Under the pieces are notes generated by a model, which was given only the letters and a program-made list of their open reading frames with translations, searched no databases and was not told the origin of the DNA. The translations under genes were made by a program, and so were the position numbers. Below are positions 1 to 13,974 of a stretch of DNA of 64,000 nucleotides, one piece after another; position 1 is the first letter of the stretch; each line of letters begins with the position of its first letter. The DNA is taken from assembly GCA_027603945.1 (NCBI GenBank), contig JADIIU010000019.1:1-64000 (forward strand), in the 5' to 3' direction. This DNA comes from Terramyces sp. JEL0728 (Eukaryota > Chytridiomycota > Chytridiomycetes > Rhizophydiales > Terramycetaceae).

Positions 1-61
1 CTACATGGCGATCTCTTTCAAATTCCACATCAAAAATATTGCTTGTAATTCGATATTCCGT

Positions 62-416
62 TTATTTTTGATTTTCAAGTTGCTTTGATTTCCATTCAAA
101 GTACAAATCATCATTAAATTTGTATGATTCAAAGTCGACACATGGAACTAGAATTAGTTGTATTTACCTCCATCCTTCTTTGCAAGTTCAGCTTCTTCTT
201 TCTTTTCTTGGGCTTCAAATGCAAGTTTGGCTTCTTCAACCAAATCTTCATACTTTCTGCGAGCAGTTTGTTCATTTCTGTCCTTTACATAATAAGTGAG
301 ACTTCTTTGTTTAGAAAATCCGTAGGAGACTCCAAAAACAAGAGCACCGAGACGCAATAACTAATTTTAGTAATTCGTTGTACGTTGACTGAATGGTGGT
401 TGATGAGTGATGCCAT
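62..416 (-). CDS. ATP21: ATP synthase subunit e (mitochondrial F1Fo)
   Basis: Small inner-membrane subunit of F1Fo ATP synthase, involved in dimerisation of the complex. Exons are 384..416, 168..360 and 62..147 (103 aa), with introns of 23 and 20 nt. The second exon gives a short hydrophobic segment with a G-x-x-x-G-like pattern (ALVFGVSYGF), as in subunit e, followed by a charged helix. The third exon was found only by removing a 20-nt GT-AG intron at 148..167; without it the protein ends early in a stop. The family is poorly conserved in sequence, so the call rests on the N-terminal membrane motif and size. Confidence 0.68.
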
Positions 417-475
417 CTGAATGGTTTTTGAAAAAATTTTGAGCAGTCGAAATTTCAGTTTCCCAACCCTAGACA

Positions 476-1062
476 ATGAAAAAGAATAGTATACTGAAAC
501 GCCCAACAGATTCCCAGCATGGACAGAAAGGGTGAGTTGTATTAATATAGGATACGATGGGATGAAGATAATTTGGCCATCACCGAAGCACAAAAAGACT
601 CTACGATGAAAATCTTGGAGCCAAAAACACCCTATATCCACTACGACGCATCTATGGATGAACTCAAAGGCACCTCCAGCCAAGGCGTGCCGCCAATGGA
701 ACTAGAGCGAGCGATTAATCTGCAGAATTCTCTTAAGCGTGAAAATTCCCAGGAGATTCCGTTTGATGTTGACAAGCAGTTGAATATCAGCAGCAAAGAG
801 CACGATTGGTCGGAAGATGAAGAAGACCCGAAAGGTTTGGTTTGCTAATACAGAAAAACAAAAGCACCAGAGATTCAAAAAGATGCGGGCAGAACACTAT
901 GATATGAAAGAGGTTTTATCTCACGCAAAGGATTTATTGGAGAGCGAGCTGGAAGATGAGAATATTAATGACCCCAATAAGTATGAAGTTGAAGAAGCAC
1001 AAACACCCAACGTTGAAACAGATTCCGAAGACGAATTATCGAATAATCATACCAGAAATTGA
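476..1062 (+). CDS. GLC8: Protein phosphatase 1 inhibitor-2 (Glc8 family)
   Basis: Regulator of protein phosphatase 1. Exons are 476..531, 551..834 and 854..1062 (182 aa), with two 19-nt introns. Three family signatures are visible: an N-terminal SILK motif (residues 5-8) that docks PP1, a WDEDNL segment followed by the [10 protein letters not shown] motif near residue 40, and a C-terminal [13 protein letters not shown] helix that in the family enters the PP1 active site. The upstream ATG at 476 is preferred over the one at 519 because only it puts the SILK and WDEDNL parts in one frame across the first intron. Confidence 0.88.
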
Positions 1063-1224
1063 ATAATAAACTGTCTATTTATATTCCGATTTGAGATTCA
1101 ATGTTCTAGTGTCAGGATCCGTATACTTGGGCTGAAACAGGTAGCTGATGGTAACCTCTGTTTCTACAGTTACCATGTACCAATATACGCGCTGTTTGAA
1201 TTTTTTCAATCACAACAATCCAAA

Positions 1225-3202
<1,978 letters not shown>

Positions 3203-3268
3203 ATAAATCGTATTTGCTTTCATTCAGAAAAATGGTTTACTTTAGCTCAAATTAATATCTTACATTTA

Positions 3269-3985
3269 TTATTTAGTACTTTCTTCAATTAATATCTGCA
3301 CAAGCATTTCAAAAGTATACAGGATCTTTTTCGATGGATCGGTAATAGCAGCTTTATACGCATATTCCAGTTCTTCGTGTACAATCAGACACAAGCTGCG
3401 CTGTAACACACTATCGGTACAAATGAAGGCACATAAACTCAGCAAGAATTCTTCAAGCTGGTCTATATCCCATCGAAAGGCACATGCAAGGCCAACCACC
3501 AACTCGGCTATCCCTTCGCTAGCCATTGCAGATATATTCACCCAATTGCCTATAAAAGCAGCAACGATTGACATTGATTCACCAACCAAGATTACAGGCA
3601 GTAGATCGTTTATCCTTTCATTTTCCCAAGAATGAACTAGTCCCCAGACAATTTGGCAAAACAATGCAGAGCTGATTCGTTTTGTATAAAATAATTTCAA
3701 AATCAGTTCAGATGTGGATTCCAACGACCATCCATCTGTCATCCATTCTAGTGCATGAATGCTGGATTCGAAATCTTTTTCAATGAATTCCTTGATTAGC
3801 TCACCTTTGAATGTACAAATATAGTTGATGTTGGTTTCGGATTTCACCCATTTGGTGAATGAGGTTTTGTTTTGCTTGTCCATTTGCGCCATTGTTGCTT
3901 CGACGTCTTGAACTGATGTATGTCTTTTAAACACATTTACAGGCGTATGTTTTTCTGCAATCCTATTTTCAATTAGTTTGTGCAT
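3269..3985 (-). CDS. Hypothetical helical protein
   Basis: Single-exon reading frame of 238 aa, convergent with VMA1 (66 bp between stops). I do not recognise it. It starts at the first ATG after METTL16, is rich in alpha-helix-forming residues, and has no transmembrane segment, signal peptide or zinc motif that I can see. Codon choice looks like that of its neighbours. The central part has hydrophobic stretches, but they contain acidic and tryptophan residues and look like a soluble helical-repeat core. Confidence 0.55.
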   Translation of the reverse strand: MHKLIENRIAEKHTPVNVFKRHTSVQDVEATMAQMDKQNKTSFTKWVKSETNINYICTFKGELIKEFIEKDFESSIHALEWMTDGWSLESTSELILKLFYTKRISSALFCQIVWGLVHSWENERINDLLPVILVGESMSIVAAFIGNWVNISAMASEGIAELVVGLACAFRWDIDQLEEFLLSLCAFICTDSVLQRSLCLIVHEELEYAYKAAITDPSKKILYTFEMLVQILIEESTK

Positions 3986-4070
3986 AAAGGTAAAGCAAAA
4001 TTTGGGGTTTTAAGCTGGGGTTAGGGAGTTGTTTGCCCCAGCTTGTTTCAGAAAAACGCCTGCAATTACA

Positions 4071-4898
4071 TCAAGCGGAAAAAGTCCATGATATAATCCA
4101 GCGCACAGTATTTCCTTGCTGATAAGAATCAAGTCTATTTGAAATACCCTTTCCCTCCAAATACCTCTGCAGCTCGAACGCGTCCTGTTTGATTCCAATT
4201 AGACTAGTAAACCACCTGGATTAACCAACTATTACTTTATATCACGCCGTTTACTTTCCTTTATCATTCTTTTCACAAACTGCACTTCACCGCCTTCCGT
4301 TATCATTTCATTTTCATTTCCTGTGCACTCGCCGGAAGGCACAGATAGTTTGATTCGTTTGGATTCATGAATATGGTTTACATCTCTATAAAACGGTGGG
4401 TTGCACATTGAGAAATCAAATTTTCCTTTTGGTATAATTCTTTTCGATTCATTCAACTGCAGCGTGATTTTTTCATCCAACTTGTTTCTGCTGATATTGT
4501 CCTGGGCATATTCGAGAGATTCCCTGTCTATATCCAGTGCAAGGAACTCCCAACCAAAGATGGCTGCCCCTAATAAAGGATAGATACACGATGCACCAGT
4601 TCCAATATCAACCCCCTTCAGACTAGTTCCATCTTGAAACAAATCTGCAATATGTAGAATATAGTCTAGTCGATTTGGAACAATTGGAATCAACTTATCC
4701 AGCGGAATTTCTATCCTTATTTTGTAATATTTCAATAGAATTGCAATGTTCACATCTCTGATTGTTTTTGGGTCTTTAAAATCCCTGATTCGACCATTCT
4801 TTAGACTATGTTATTGATTATTACTGATGTGATAGCGGCGGGAAAGCGATTGCCAGTTCGTTGAAATCAATCTTTTCAAGTGGGTTTTTTGGATGCAT
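4071..4898 (-). CDS. METTL16: METTL16-type RNA N6-adenosine methyltransferase
   Basis: SAM-dependent methyltransferase; family members methylate A43 of U6 snRNA, in the ACAGAGA box that pairs with 5' splice sites. Exons are 4825..4898, 4236..4805 and 4071..4215 (262 aa), with introns of 19 and 20 nt. The N-terminus starts with the family pattern MHPKNP; the SAM-binding motif VDIGTGASCIYPLLGA follows; the catalytic NPPF lies near residue 160; and an RW..W-rich last exon (KWFTSLIG, VRWIISWTF) completes the fold. The vertebrate C-terminal VCR extension is absent, as in short eukaryotic homologues. Of interest here because U6 methylation influences 5' splice-site choice. Confidence 0.9.
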
Positions 4899-5149
4899 TC
4901 CAGGTGTAAAAAAAGTGTCCATAATTCTAACCAGCAAGTCAGATTCAGTCTAAAGTATTCCAAAATAGTAAGAAGGATAACAAGCTCGATTATATTTGCA
5001 TTGGGAAATCCGTTAATTTTATTAATACCACTTCAAAAGTTTAAACCTCGGATGAATTAAACCCATTCCGCACTGTTGATTCACTTTCATAGCCTCAGGG
5101 GCTGTCTTGTGGCAAAATTTTCAAAGCTGTCTCACCTAGTTTCCAAAAA

Positions 5150-5641
5150 ATGCAAAACCCATTCGCTTCACAGAATGAAATGGACGAAGTAATATACCCT
5201 TAATCTAGATGTGCGGAGGGTTCAAACTCACCCGAATGCAAAGATTCCAAGCATTCGGAATATGCTTTGGTGTCGGATTCTTGATTTCGTTCTTTGCAAC
5301 ATTCTCATTGTGGACAGCTCAGTTTGGCTTGTTTGCTGCATTATATTCCATTGGGAACATTATTTCTTTGCTGGCTACAGGATTCTTGATTGGATTTAAA
5401 AAGCAGTTTAAAAAGATGTTTGATGAAACCAGGAGAACAGCGACTATTGTATTTTTATCATCGCTTGTGGTTACACTTGTTTGTGCTTTTGTGGTAAGAT
5501 TATGTTTGATTCTAGTTGCATATCGCTATTTTGACTTTGATTTCTGCATTGGTTCAGTTCTTTGCTTTACTGTGGTATTCCTTGTCTTACATTCCATTTG
5601 CCAGAGATGGTGTAAAGGGAATGTTCAAGAGCTGCTTTTAA
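5150..5641 (+). CDS. SFT2: SFT2 vesicle-transport membrane protein
   Basis: Four-span Golgi/endosome membrane protein that assists retrograde vesicle fusion. Exons are 5150..5188, 5209..5493 and 5516..5641 (149 aa), with introns of 20 and 22 nt. The family core is clear: RFQAFGICFGVGFLISF in the first span, LYSIGNI, the KQFKKMFDETRRTATIV loop, and LWYSLSYIPFARD in the last exon. The third exon is out of frame in the raw sequence and recovers the WYSLSYIP motif only after splicing. Convergent with TIM10, with 19 bp between stops. Confidence 0.92.
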
Positions 5642-5660
5642 TAAGATGTAATTTTATCAT

Positions 5661-5946
5661 TTATTGAACCATTTTCTGTATTCTCTCCAATTCCCTTTGT
5701 TTCTTGATTAGATGGCTCTGGGCTAGTTCTCCCACTAGGACATTTGCCTCAAAGAATTTGCTGAGGCAGCTATCTGTACATAATTTTTCAGTGTCTGATA
5801 ACTCGCCTCCTGTTGTTGCTTTAACACATTTCATTTGACAAGTATTTATTCCTCCAGAGTGCAAATCAATAAATGCGTCCTTTAGTTTAATGCTCAGTTA
5901 CCATTTGAACTTTGGCCTGTAAAAGTGGAAGCGAATGTCTCGACAT
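5661..5946 (-). CDS. TIM10: Small Tim chaperone, Tim10-like
   Basis: Intermembrane-space chaperone that passes carrier proteins to the TIM22 complex. Exons are 5902..5946 and 5661..5879 (87 aa), with one 22-nt intron. The twin CX3C motif that forms two disulphides is intact (CQMKC and CTDSC, 15 residues apart). The stretch GGELSDTEKLC...CLSKFFE.NV..GE resembles Tim10 more than Tim9, Tim8 or Tim13. The N-terminal helix (LLQAKVQMDAF) is carried by the first exon, so a start inside exon 2 would lose it. Confidence 0.75.
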
Positions 5947-6612
5947 TTGTAAAAAAGAATTTTGAGATTTGAATCTCACTGGTAATGCGTAGAGATTGAT
6001 AACTGGTAATGCATAGAGATTGATAACCGTCCGAATACCATTTGCAGACCTAACTTTACATTGATTCAATCATAACCGCAAATCAATGGGCTATTCAATA
6101 ATACAGTAGCTGTGCATTGTGCGGATTTCTATTGGGCTGCACAAATACATTATTTGGTAAATAAATGGTTAGTTTGTTTCATCAAGCATTTGTGTGCATA
6201 TGACTAAATCAAGTTTGTTAAGTTGGTCATTTGGAATCACAAGCAAATGTGGTAAAGATGGCTGATTGAGGCAAAGTTAACAACGCCTTTGATTATTAAT
6301 CTGGGAAATACCTGGATAATTAATAAAAATCTGACAATAATTTAAACGAATTTCACTGTTCATTATTTCTATTTGCCCAATATTTTTACTATTTCCATTC
6401 CTTATTTAGGTGCAATGATAAGGATCAGAGAGGAGTATTTTCAAACTCAGCCAATGGCCCTCACTGTTCCATATTTGGGTAGGCAAGCCACACATCAGTG
6501 GTACAAAAAATAAGAAATCCTCCGAATCAAACGCAAATATGGCGGGATAGTGAATGGTTATAGCAATAATATTTAAATCATACATTTAAATGATCAAATA
6601 CGGCCAGATTAC
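5947..6612. other. Intergenic spacer, TIM10 to GNAT-like gene
   Basis: About 670 bp between divergently transcribed genes, unusually long for this window. AT-rich, with several TTTAAA and TAATTAAT stretches and the 24-nt tandem repeat at the TIM10 end. I see no exon chain, tRNA boxes or long stem-loop in it. Confidence 0.5.
5978..6025. repeat. Two-copy 24-nt tandem repeat
   Basis: Two adjacent 24-nt copies (5978..6001 and 6002..6025) that differ at one position (G in the first, A in the second). They lie just upstream of TIM10 on its promoter side. There is no sign of coding; likely a simple local duplication. Confidence 0.8.
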
Positions 6613-7503
6613 ATGCAAACCAAGCTTGCAGTCAAGAGAATCACTCTGCAAAAATACTTGTCACCAAAAAGTTGTGGCGATGCTTCAGTATTATTTCACC
6701 CCCCCAACATGAGCCTTGAGGTATTTAATCTCTACCAAATGGAAAAAAAAGTAATGATCCTGACTCGTAATTTGCAAGACCACATACCAAAAACAAACAC
6801 ACCTGTTAATATTGCCCGCGAAATAGAGACTCCGCAGTTGAAATTGTGTCCGATTACAAGCAACTCTCTCTCAATTTCCCATGCCACTTTTCTAAACCAA
6901 CTCTTTCAATTAGAAAGTATTAGAAATTCCACCTTTTGTATTTTGCAATCTCTTCGTATACCTGATTTCAATAGCTGGACTAGCGATGCTATTCATAAAT
7001 TAATCCAATTGTGGAAAGAAGATTGTCAAATTCCCGGATGTGGAGTCTGGGTGATATTTCAAGAAAAGGAAGAATTTCCCATGGATGTAAATACTACTTA
7101 TCCTCCTCGCAATATTTCCAGCTCGAAAAAGACTCCTATTGGGCTTGCCTGCTCATCTCCTTCTGAAAATGATTCTGACGAATGCATATTGAATATATTT
7201 ATCCATCCGAAAAATAATGGAAAAGGATTCGGGTTTGAAGCTGCCAAAGCCTTATTGAAAGCAAACCTATTTCCAAAAAGACAATTCCCAGATATCTTTC
7301 CTGTCGGAAAAGAACGGATCAGCAAGACCAAAGTCTCTTCATTTGTAAATGACCAAGATGCCAATTCAGACCGATGGACCAGGCTATTGGAGAAACTAGG
7401 AATGGCTCTGACTGGCCAATTCATCATTGCCGGAAGACTCTCTCAAGTATATACTATATCAAGAGATGAATTCAAGGATCTATGGATTCCTATGGACGAA
7501 TAG
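6613..7503 (+). CDS. Putative GNAT-type acetyltransferase
   Basis: Single exon, 296 aa, not firmly recognised. Two parts suggest a GNAT fold. FIHPKNNGKGFGFEAAKALL (near residue 197) resembles the acetyl-CoA-binding motif A (R/Q-x-x-G-x-G/A followed by a helix). Near the C-terminus RLLEKLGMALTG.......VYTISRDEF resembles the final beta-alpha-beta of RimJ/RimL-like enzymes. The N-terminal 90 residues match nothing I know. The substrate cannot be guessed. Alternative: an unrelated fungal-specific protein with a chance glycine loop. Confidence 0.5.
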   Translation: MQTKLAVKRITLQKYLSPKSCGDASVLFHPPNMSLEVFNLYQMEKKVMILTRNLQDHIPKTNTPVNIAREIETPQLKLCPITSNSLSISHATFLNQLFQLESIRNSTFCILQSLRIPDFNSWTSDAIHKLIQLWKEDCQIPGCGVWVIFQEKEEFPMDVNTTYPPRNISSSKKTPIGLACSSPSENDSDECILNIFIHPKNNGKGFGFEAAKALLKANLFPKRQFPDIFPVGKERISKTKVSSFVNDQDANSDRWTRLLEKLGMALTGQFIIAGRLSQVYTISRDEFKDLWIPMDE

Positions 7504-7626
7504 AATAAATTATTATTGCATTATATTCAGCTTTCAATTTGTAAGAGTCATTGTTGTGCAAAATTGCGCTGGAATGAGCCATTGAAGGGCATTTCCAGAG
7601 ATGAATTTATTAAAACTTGAGCAATA

Positions 7627-8235
7627 CTATTTATCCTCTTCCCAAATAGTCTTTCCAGAGCAGGCGCAAACCCTCTTTTTGTTTTCAAACGCACCAGCAC
7701 TTCTAGCAAGTATCCCACAAACTGAATCTTTGCCTCTAGTCAAGCACATGGCTTTCCCAACCAATTCCCACGTCTTTGCCTTTACATTCCCACTCCAAGT
7801 ACCTTTACCATCCTTGATATCCATCATACCCAGTTTAAGAAATACGCTTCCTGTTGATTCAACCCCGCTTGACAAGTCACCGTATTCATGGATATTCAGG
7901 TTCCATTCACCGTTGTCTATCCCAGAAACACTGGAATCTACAAACAATGTCTGGTCGTCTACTGGAATTAGTCTTGCTAGCCCTTTAGATGTCTTTTCCG
8001 GCCACCCCATTGTGCCTTTAAAGAATTCAAACAAGACGACTAGTGCATTAGGCGACCCGATAATCCGAAAAGTTTGTTTGTTTTCATGCAGGAATTTGGT
8101 AACTGAGGGTAAATTAGTTGGTTGAACGAGCAGAAACTCTTCATCGTCTTTTGTTTTGCATTCCGCTCCTTTCAGCTTATTTTTCAATTCGTTCGAGAGT
8201 GGATTCTTTAATAGGATTTCAAAAATGTTTTGCAT
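7627..8235 (-). CDS. CCS1: Copper chaperone for superoxide dismutase
   Basis: Delivers copper to Cu/Zn superoxide dismutase and forms its disulphide. Single exon, 202 aa. The SOD-like middle domain is evident (HEYGDLSSGVESTGSVF). The C-terminal domain has the family signature CGILARSAGAFENKKRVCAC followed by GKTIWEE, with the copper-relay CxC intact. The N-terminal Atx1-like domain keeps its length (about 70 aa) but lacks the MxCxxC copper site. Its ATG is only 9 bp from the start of divergent POP7. Confidence 0.88.
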   Translation of the reverse strand: MQNIFEILLKNPLSNELKNKLKGAECKTKDDEEFLLVQPTNLPSVTKFLHENKQTFRIIGSPNALVVLFEFFKGTMGWPEKTSKGLARLIPVDDQTLFVDSSVSGIDNGEWNLNIHEYGDLSSGVESTGSVFLKLGMMDIKDGKGTWSGNVKAKTWELVGKAMCLTRGKDSVCGILARSAGAFENKKRVCACSGKTIWEEDK

Positions 8236-8244
8236 TGATCAAAA

Positions 8245-8583
8245 ATGGGGAAAATTTATAAAATGTATAAGCGAACTCCAATTAGACCGGAAACTAAACC
8301 AACTGATATTTATGTAACAAGTAAATCCGTCATACCCTCCTTATTAAAACGGATTGATAAAGTCTTTAGCCGATACGATTATGTTGAAATTCACGGACTC
8401 GGGATTACGATACAAAAAGCAGTGCAGTTGGCTTTAGCATATACTAAAATACCTGTTACAATGGAAACTAGGAGTGCGACGGTCAAGCTAATTGATGATT
8501 ACGAGATGGAGGATTTGGATGAGGATTATGAAACTAGAATGAGAAATAATTCTGCTATTCATATTAAATTAATAAAGATATAG
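8245..8583 (+). CDS. POP7: RNase P/MRP subunit Pop7/Rpp20 (Alba fold)
   Basis: RNA-binding subunit of RNase P and RNase MRP, partner of Pop6/Rpp25, acting in tRNA and rRNA maturation in the nucleus. Single exon, 112 aa. Conserved features are DIYVTSKS near residue 21, the Alba-domain core YVEIHGLGITIQKAVQLAL, a VKLIDDYE strand, and the near-invariant ending TRMRNNSAIHIKL. The start is fixed by the very short gap to CCS1. Confidence 0.9.
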   Translation: MGKIYKMYKRTPIRPETKPTDIYVTSKSVIPSLLKRIDKVFSRYDYVEIHGLGITIQKAVQLALAYTKIPVTMETRSATVKLIDDYEMEDLDEDYETRMRNNSAIHIKLIKI

Positions 8584-8781
8584 TCTGGGTTGGCAATCAA
8601 ACAGATATCTACTTTTGACAAAAGAGCATTCTGTAACAAACTTTTTCAAGAGTGGTAAGTGTGCAGACGAATTGCAGTCCTCTAGATCCTCAAATAGCTT
8701 GTGCCTGCCCTTTTTATTTGAGGAATTCAGTCGTTGAGAACAATAACCAGTCAAAAGAAACTAATTTATTACAGAAAGGAA

Positions 8782-10403
<1,622 letters not shown>

Positions 10404-10522
10404 ATGAAATACGTGGTTTTGCGTGTAGTGCAGCATTTGACCGTTACCGCATGATGTATTGATGGAAAGTCCAGAATCGCACTGTAGCTTTGGCATTTTG
10501 GCATTACATTCAGCATTGATAA

Positions 10523-12086
10523 ATGCAGCCTACGCCACCAATGCTCACCAAAAAAATAATGGATGAAGACCGAAATTTACTGCTAGGTCAAACAGATGTC
10601 GATATAGAAACAGAAAGTGTTGATGCTATCGATGTAAACGCAAACTGACAATAGAAATTGAACGATTGTATAACAAAAATCGGGATGGGCAGCTACCAGT
10701 GGAAACTATTCTTCCTGTGTGGAATGGGGTGGGCAGCAGATAATATGGTAATTAATTCTAATGCAGTGGTTTCAAGGACTAGCGGTTATACTAACCCCGG
10801 TTTATTTGGAGTTTAAACTTTCCGGATGGATGATTGGAGCTGGAACTACCAGCGCTCACCTCGGAGCAATGGTTGGAGCTTTGCTATGGGGATATATATC
10901 GGATAAATTTGGTAGACAGCCTGCATTTTTATGGACATTGATCATATCGGCTATCGGTGGAATAATGGCTTCCTTGTCTACGAATATCTATATTCTGTAT
11001 ATGTCACTAGCATTTTTGGGATGCGGAATAGGAGGAAATCTTCCGGTGGATGGTAATTTGGACTAACGCAGGCGCACTATTCCTTGAATTTATCCCTCAG
11101 CAGTATCAGTCTTTATTGACACTCTTATCCCTGTTTTGGCCAATTGGACAAGTCGTTACTTCATTGATTGCCTGGGCTGTACTACCTCGATATAGTTGTG
11201 AAATCATGGAAGGCTGTGGATTGGAAAACAACAAGGGATGGAGAATTGTACTAGTAGCACTAAGCTGCATGTCTATCCTGATGATACTTGCTCGAATATT
11301 TGCTGTACATTTCCATGAAAGCCCAAAGAATTTAATTACACGGGGTAAATATCAAGAAGCAGTCGATGTTTTGAATATACTGGCTGCAGAAAATAATGTG
11401 GAGCTGGATATCTCTGCGCACGATTTCGTTCGGCAGAGGGTTAAGCATGACAGCAACTTACTCCAAGATTACTTGCCTCTGTTCAAGAACGACTATTGTA
11501 TCTCGACAACAATGATTATCATGATATGGGTTCTGGTTGCTGTTGGATATAATATATTCAATGGGTTCCTGCCAAAATTCCTGCAAGCCAGCGGTCTTGA
11601 ACCGCTTACAATTGATGAGACTTTTAGGAATTATGTTCTGGTTTCCTTTTCAGGCGTGCCAGGGTCAATAGTTGGTGCATATCTGACAGACACCAAACTA
11701 GGAAGAAAAGGCACAATGTCTATTTCTACATTACTAACAGCAGCAGCATTGTTTCTATTCACTACTTTGAAAACAAATAGTGGACAACTAGTTGCAGCGT
11801 GCTGCGAATCGTTTTTACAAAATATCATGTAATCTCTTCTAACGATAGGTATGGAATCATTTACACTTATACACCAGAGGTATTTCCAACCTTTATTAGA
11901 GGCAAGGCCGTTGGGTTGGCATCTGCCAGTGGACGATTAACTGGTGCATTCGCGCCGGTTCTTGCAGGCTATCTTGTGTCGCAAAGTTTAACATTACCTC
12001 TATATCTAGCTGCCTCACTGATTGGTACCACGGGAATCCTGATGATATTCCTGCCAATTGAAACGAGAGGATCCGCTGCTCGTTAG
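10523..12086 (+). CDS. MFS transporter, SV2/SVOP-like
   Basis: Major facilitator carrier with about 12 membrane spans, 494 aa. Exons are 10523..10633, 10655..10747, 10767..11052, 11072..11828 and 11849..12086, with introns of 21, 19, 19 and 20 nt. The start of the domain matches the SV2/SVOP branch (ITKIGMGSYQWKLFFLCGMG then WAADNMWFQGLAVILTP). The loop motif GYISDKFGRQPAF between spans 2 and 3 and GVGGNLPVDGALFLEFIP around the third intron are typical. The second half carries the PEVFPTFIRGKAVGL motif. Substrate unknown; fungal relatives include inositol and organic-ion carriers. Confidence 0.88.
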
Positions 12087-12198
12087 TATTTATTAGTCAC
12101 GATAGCAATATAGCCCTTTTTACATTTTATCTGCTATCAGTCTACATTCTAAAAATCAAGGTGAAAATTTCCTTTTTCATTTTTTTCATTTTCAAGAA

Positions 12199-13963
12199 AT
12201 GGATAACAAGAAAATAGGAATCTTGGGCGGTGGCCAACTAGGACGGTAAACCCCTTCCTGAATTAGAATGATGAATGAAGCTGCCGCACGTTTGAACATT
12301 CAAACAATCATTTTAGACCAAGAGAATGCACCTGCAAAACAAATATCTAATCAAAAACATATAAATGGTAGTTTTACTGATCCTGAATCAATCAAACTAC
12401 TCGCTAAAGAATCTGATGTGTTGACAGTTGAAATTGAACACGTCGACACTAAAACTTTACAGTCCGTAGTCGAATCTGGAGGTAATCACCATTAATGCAG
12501 TTCCTGTTCATCCAGATCCTACTACCATTCGAACTATTCAGGACAAGTACCAACAAAAACAGTTTTTGCTATCCAAAGATCCTTCAATTCCTATTTCTCC
12601 TTTCAGAGAATTAACCGGCGATTTGGTACTGGATTTGAAAAAGGCAGGAGAGGAATATGGATATCCATTAATGTTGAAATCAAAGACATTGGCTTATGAT
12701 GGAAGAGGGAACAAAGTGGTAAAGAGCGAAAGCGAAATTCCAGAAGCTATTAAAACTCTTGGTGGAGGTCCAGCAAATAGTGGGCCTGGATTATATGTTG
12801 AAAAGTTTGTTAAATTCAGCAAAGAATTGGCAGTTATGGTTGCCAAGTCAAGTGATGGGACTATTGCCAGCTATCCATGTGTTGAAACTGTTCAGCAAGA
12901 CAATATTTGCCATTTGGTAATTGCGCCAGCTCAAATTGACGGATTAGTACGGGAAAAGGCTCAATTTATTGCCGAATCTATTGCTAGAGTGTTTTCAGGA
13001 GTTGGTATCTATGGCGTAGAAATGTTTATGCTTGAAAATGGAGATTTGACTTTTAATGAAATTGCACCTCGTCCGCACAACTCTGGCCATTACACTATTG
13101 AAGCTTGCCATACTTCGCAGTTTGAGCAGCATTTAAGATGTGTCGCCGGCCTTCCGCTCGCCAGCAGCGCAATGAAAGTGCCTGCGTCCATCATGATCAA
13201 TATTATTGGAAAAGGAGAAGGAGAAGAAGGGCTAAGAGAGACTTTGGAACCATGCAAGAAATCGCTGACTATTCCAGGAGCAACTGTTCACCTGTATGGC
13301 AAATCTGGTTGCAAGAAAGGACGCAAAATGGGACATATTACACTCGTTGGAGAATCAATGACTGAGCTTTTAAACCACACACACAGATTGATGAACACTG
13401 ATGTTCCTAAACCTGCGCCGCTAGTTGGAATTATTATGGGCTCTGATTCAGATTTACCAACTGTTAGACCCGCTGCACAAATATTGAAAGGATTCGATGC
13501 CCCTTTCGAGCTGACAATTGTATCTGCTCATCGCACACCAGATAGAATGGTTGAATATGCCAAAACAGCTCATTTGCGTGGATTAAAGGTCATCATTGCT
13601 GCTGCTGGAGGCGCTGCGCACTTGCCCGGAATGGTAGTTCTAATATTAACCGATAGGTTGCTGCTTTGACCCCATTACCTGTAATTGGTATCCCGGTCGC
13701 ATTGAAATTATTGGATGGTGTAGATTCATTGCACTCAATTGTCCAAATGCCAGTAAGTGTTCTTTAAATGGTAGCGTGGTGTTCCAGTAGCAACTGTAGC
13801 CATCAATAATGCTGTCAACGCAGGACTACTGGCTGTAAGAATCTTGTCTACTCTTATTCCTTCGTACACCGAAAAGATTTTGGATTACAGTCAACTGCAA
13901 GAAGAAGAGGTGTTGAAAAAGGTTGACAAGCTGGAAAGTTTGGGATGGGAAAAGTATGAATAG
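12199..13963 (+). CDS. ADE2: Phosphoribosylaminoimidazole carboxylase (PurK-PurE fusion)
   Basis: Converts AIR to CAIR in de novo purine synthesis. Exons are 12199..12245, 12267..12481, 12501..13633, 13657..13752 and 13775..13963 (559 aa), with introns of 21, 19, 23 and 22 nt. The N-terminal two thirds is the ATP-grasp PurK-like domain (start [11 protein letters not shown], then [18 protein letters not shown]). The C-terminal PurE-like domain begins near residue 405 with [12 protein letters not shown] and has SAHRTPDR and [12 protein letters not shown]. This domain order is the fungal arrangement and a main reason for placing the organism with fungi; animals use a PurC-PurE fusion. Convergent with the next gene, 11 bp between stops. 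Confidence 0.97.
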
Positions 13964-13974
13964 CCGTATTAAAT

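Noticed and set aside
1..61. Short plus-strand frame at the very start of the window
   Set aside because: Too short and cut by the window edge; no recognisable residues.
4010..4198. Separate 62-codon minus-strand frame after METTL16
   Set aside because: It is the wrong frame of the last METTL16 exon, which is recovered by the 20-nt intron at 4216..4235.
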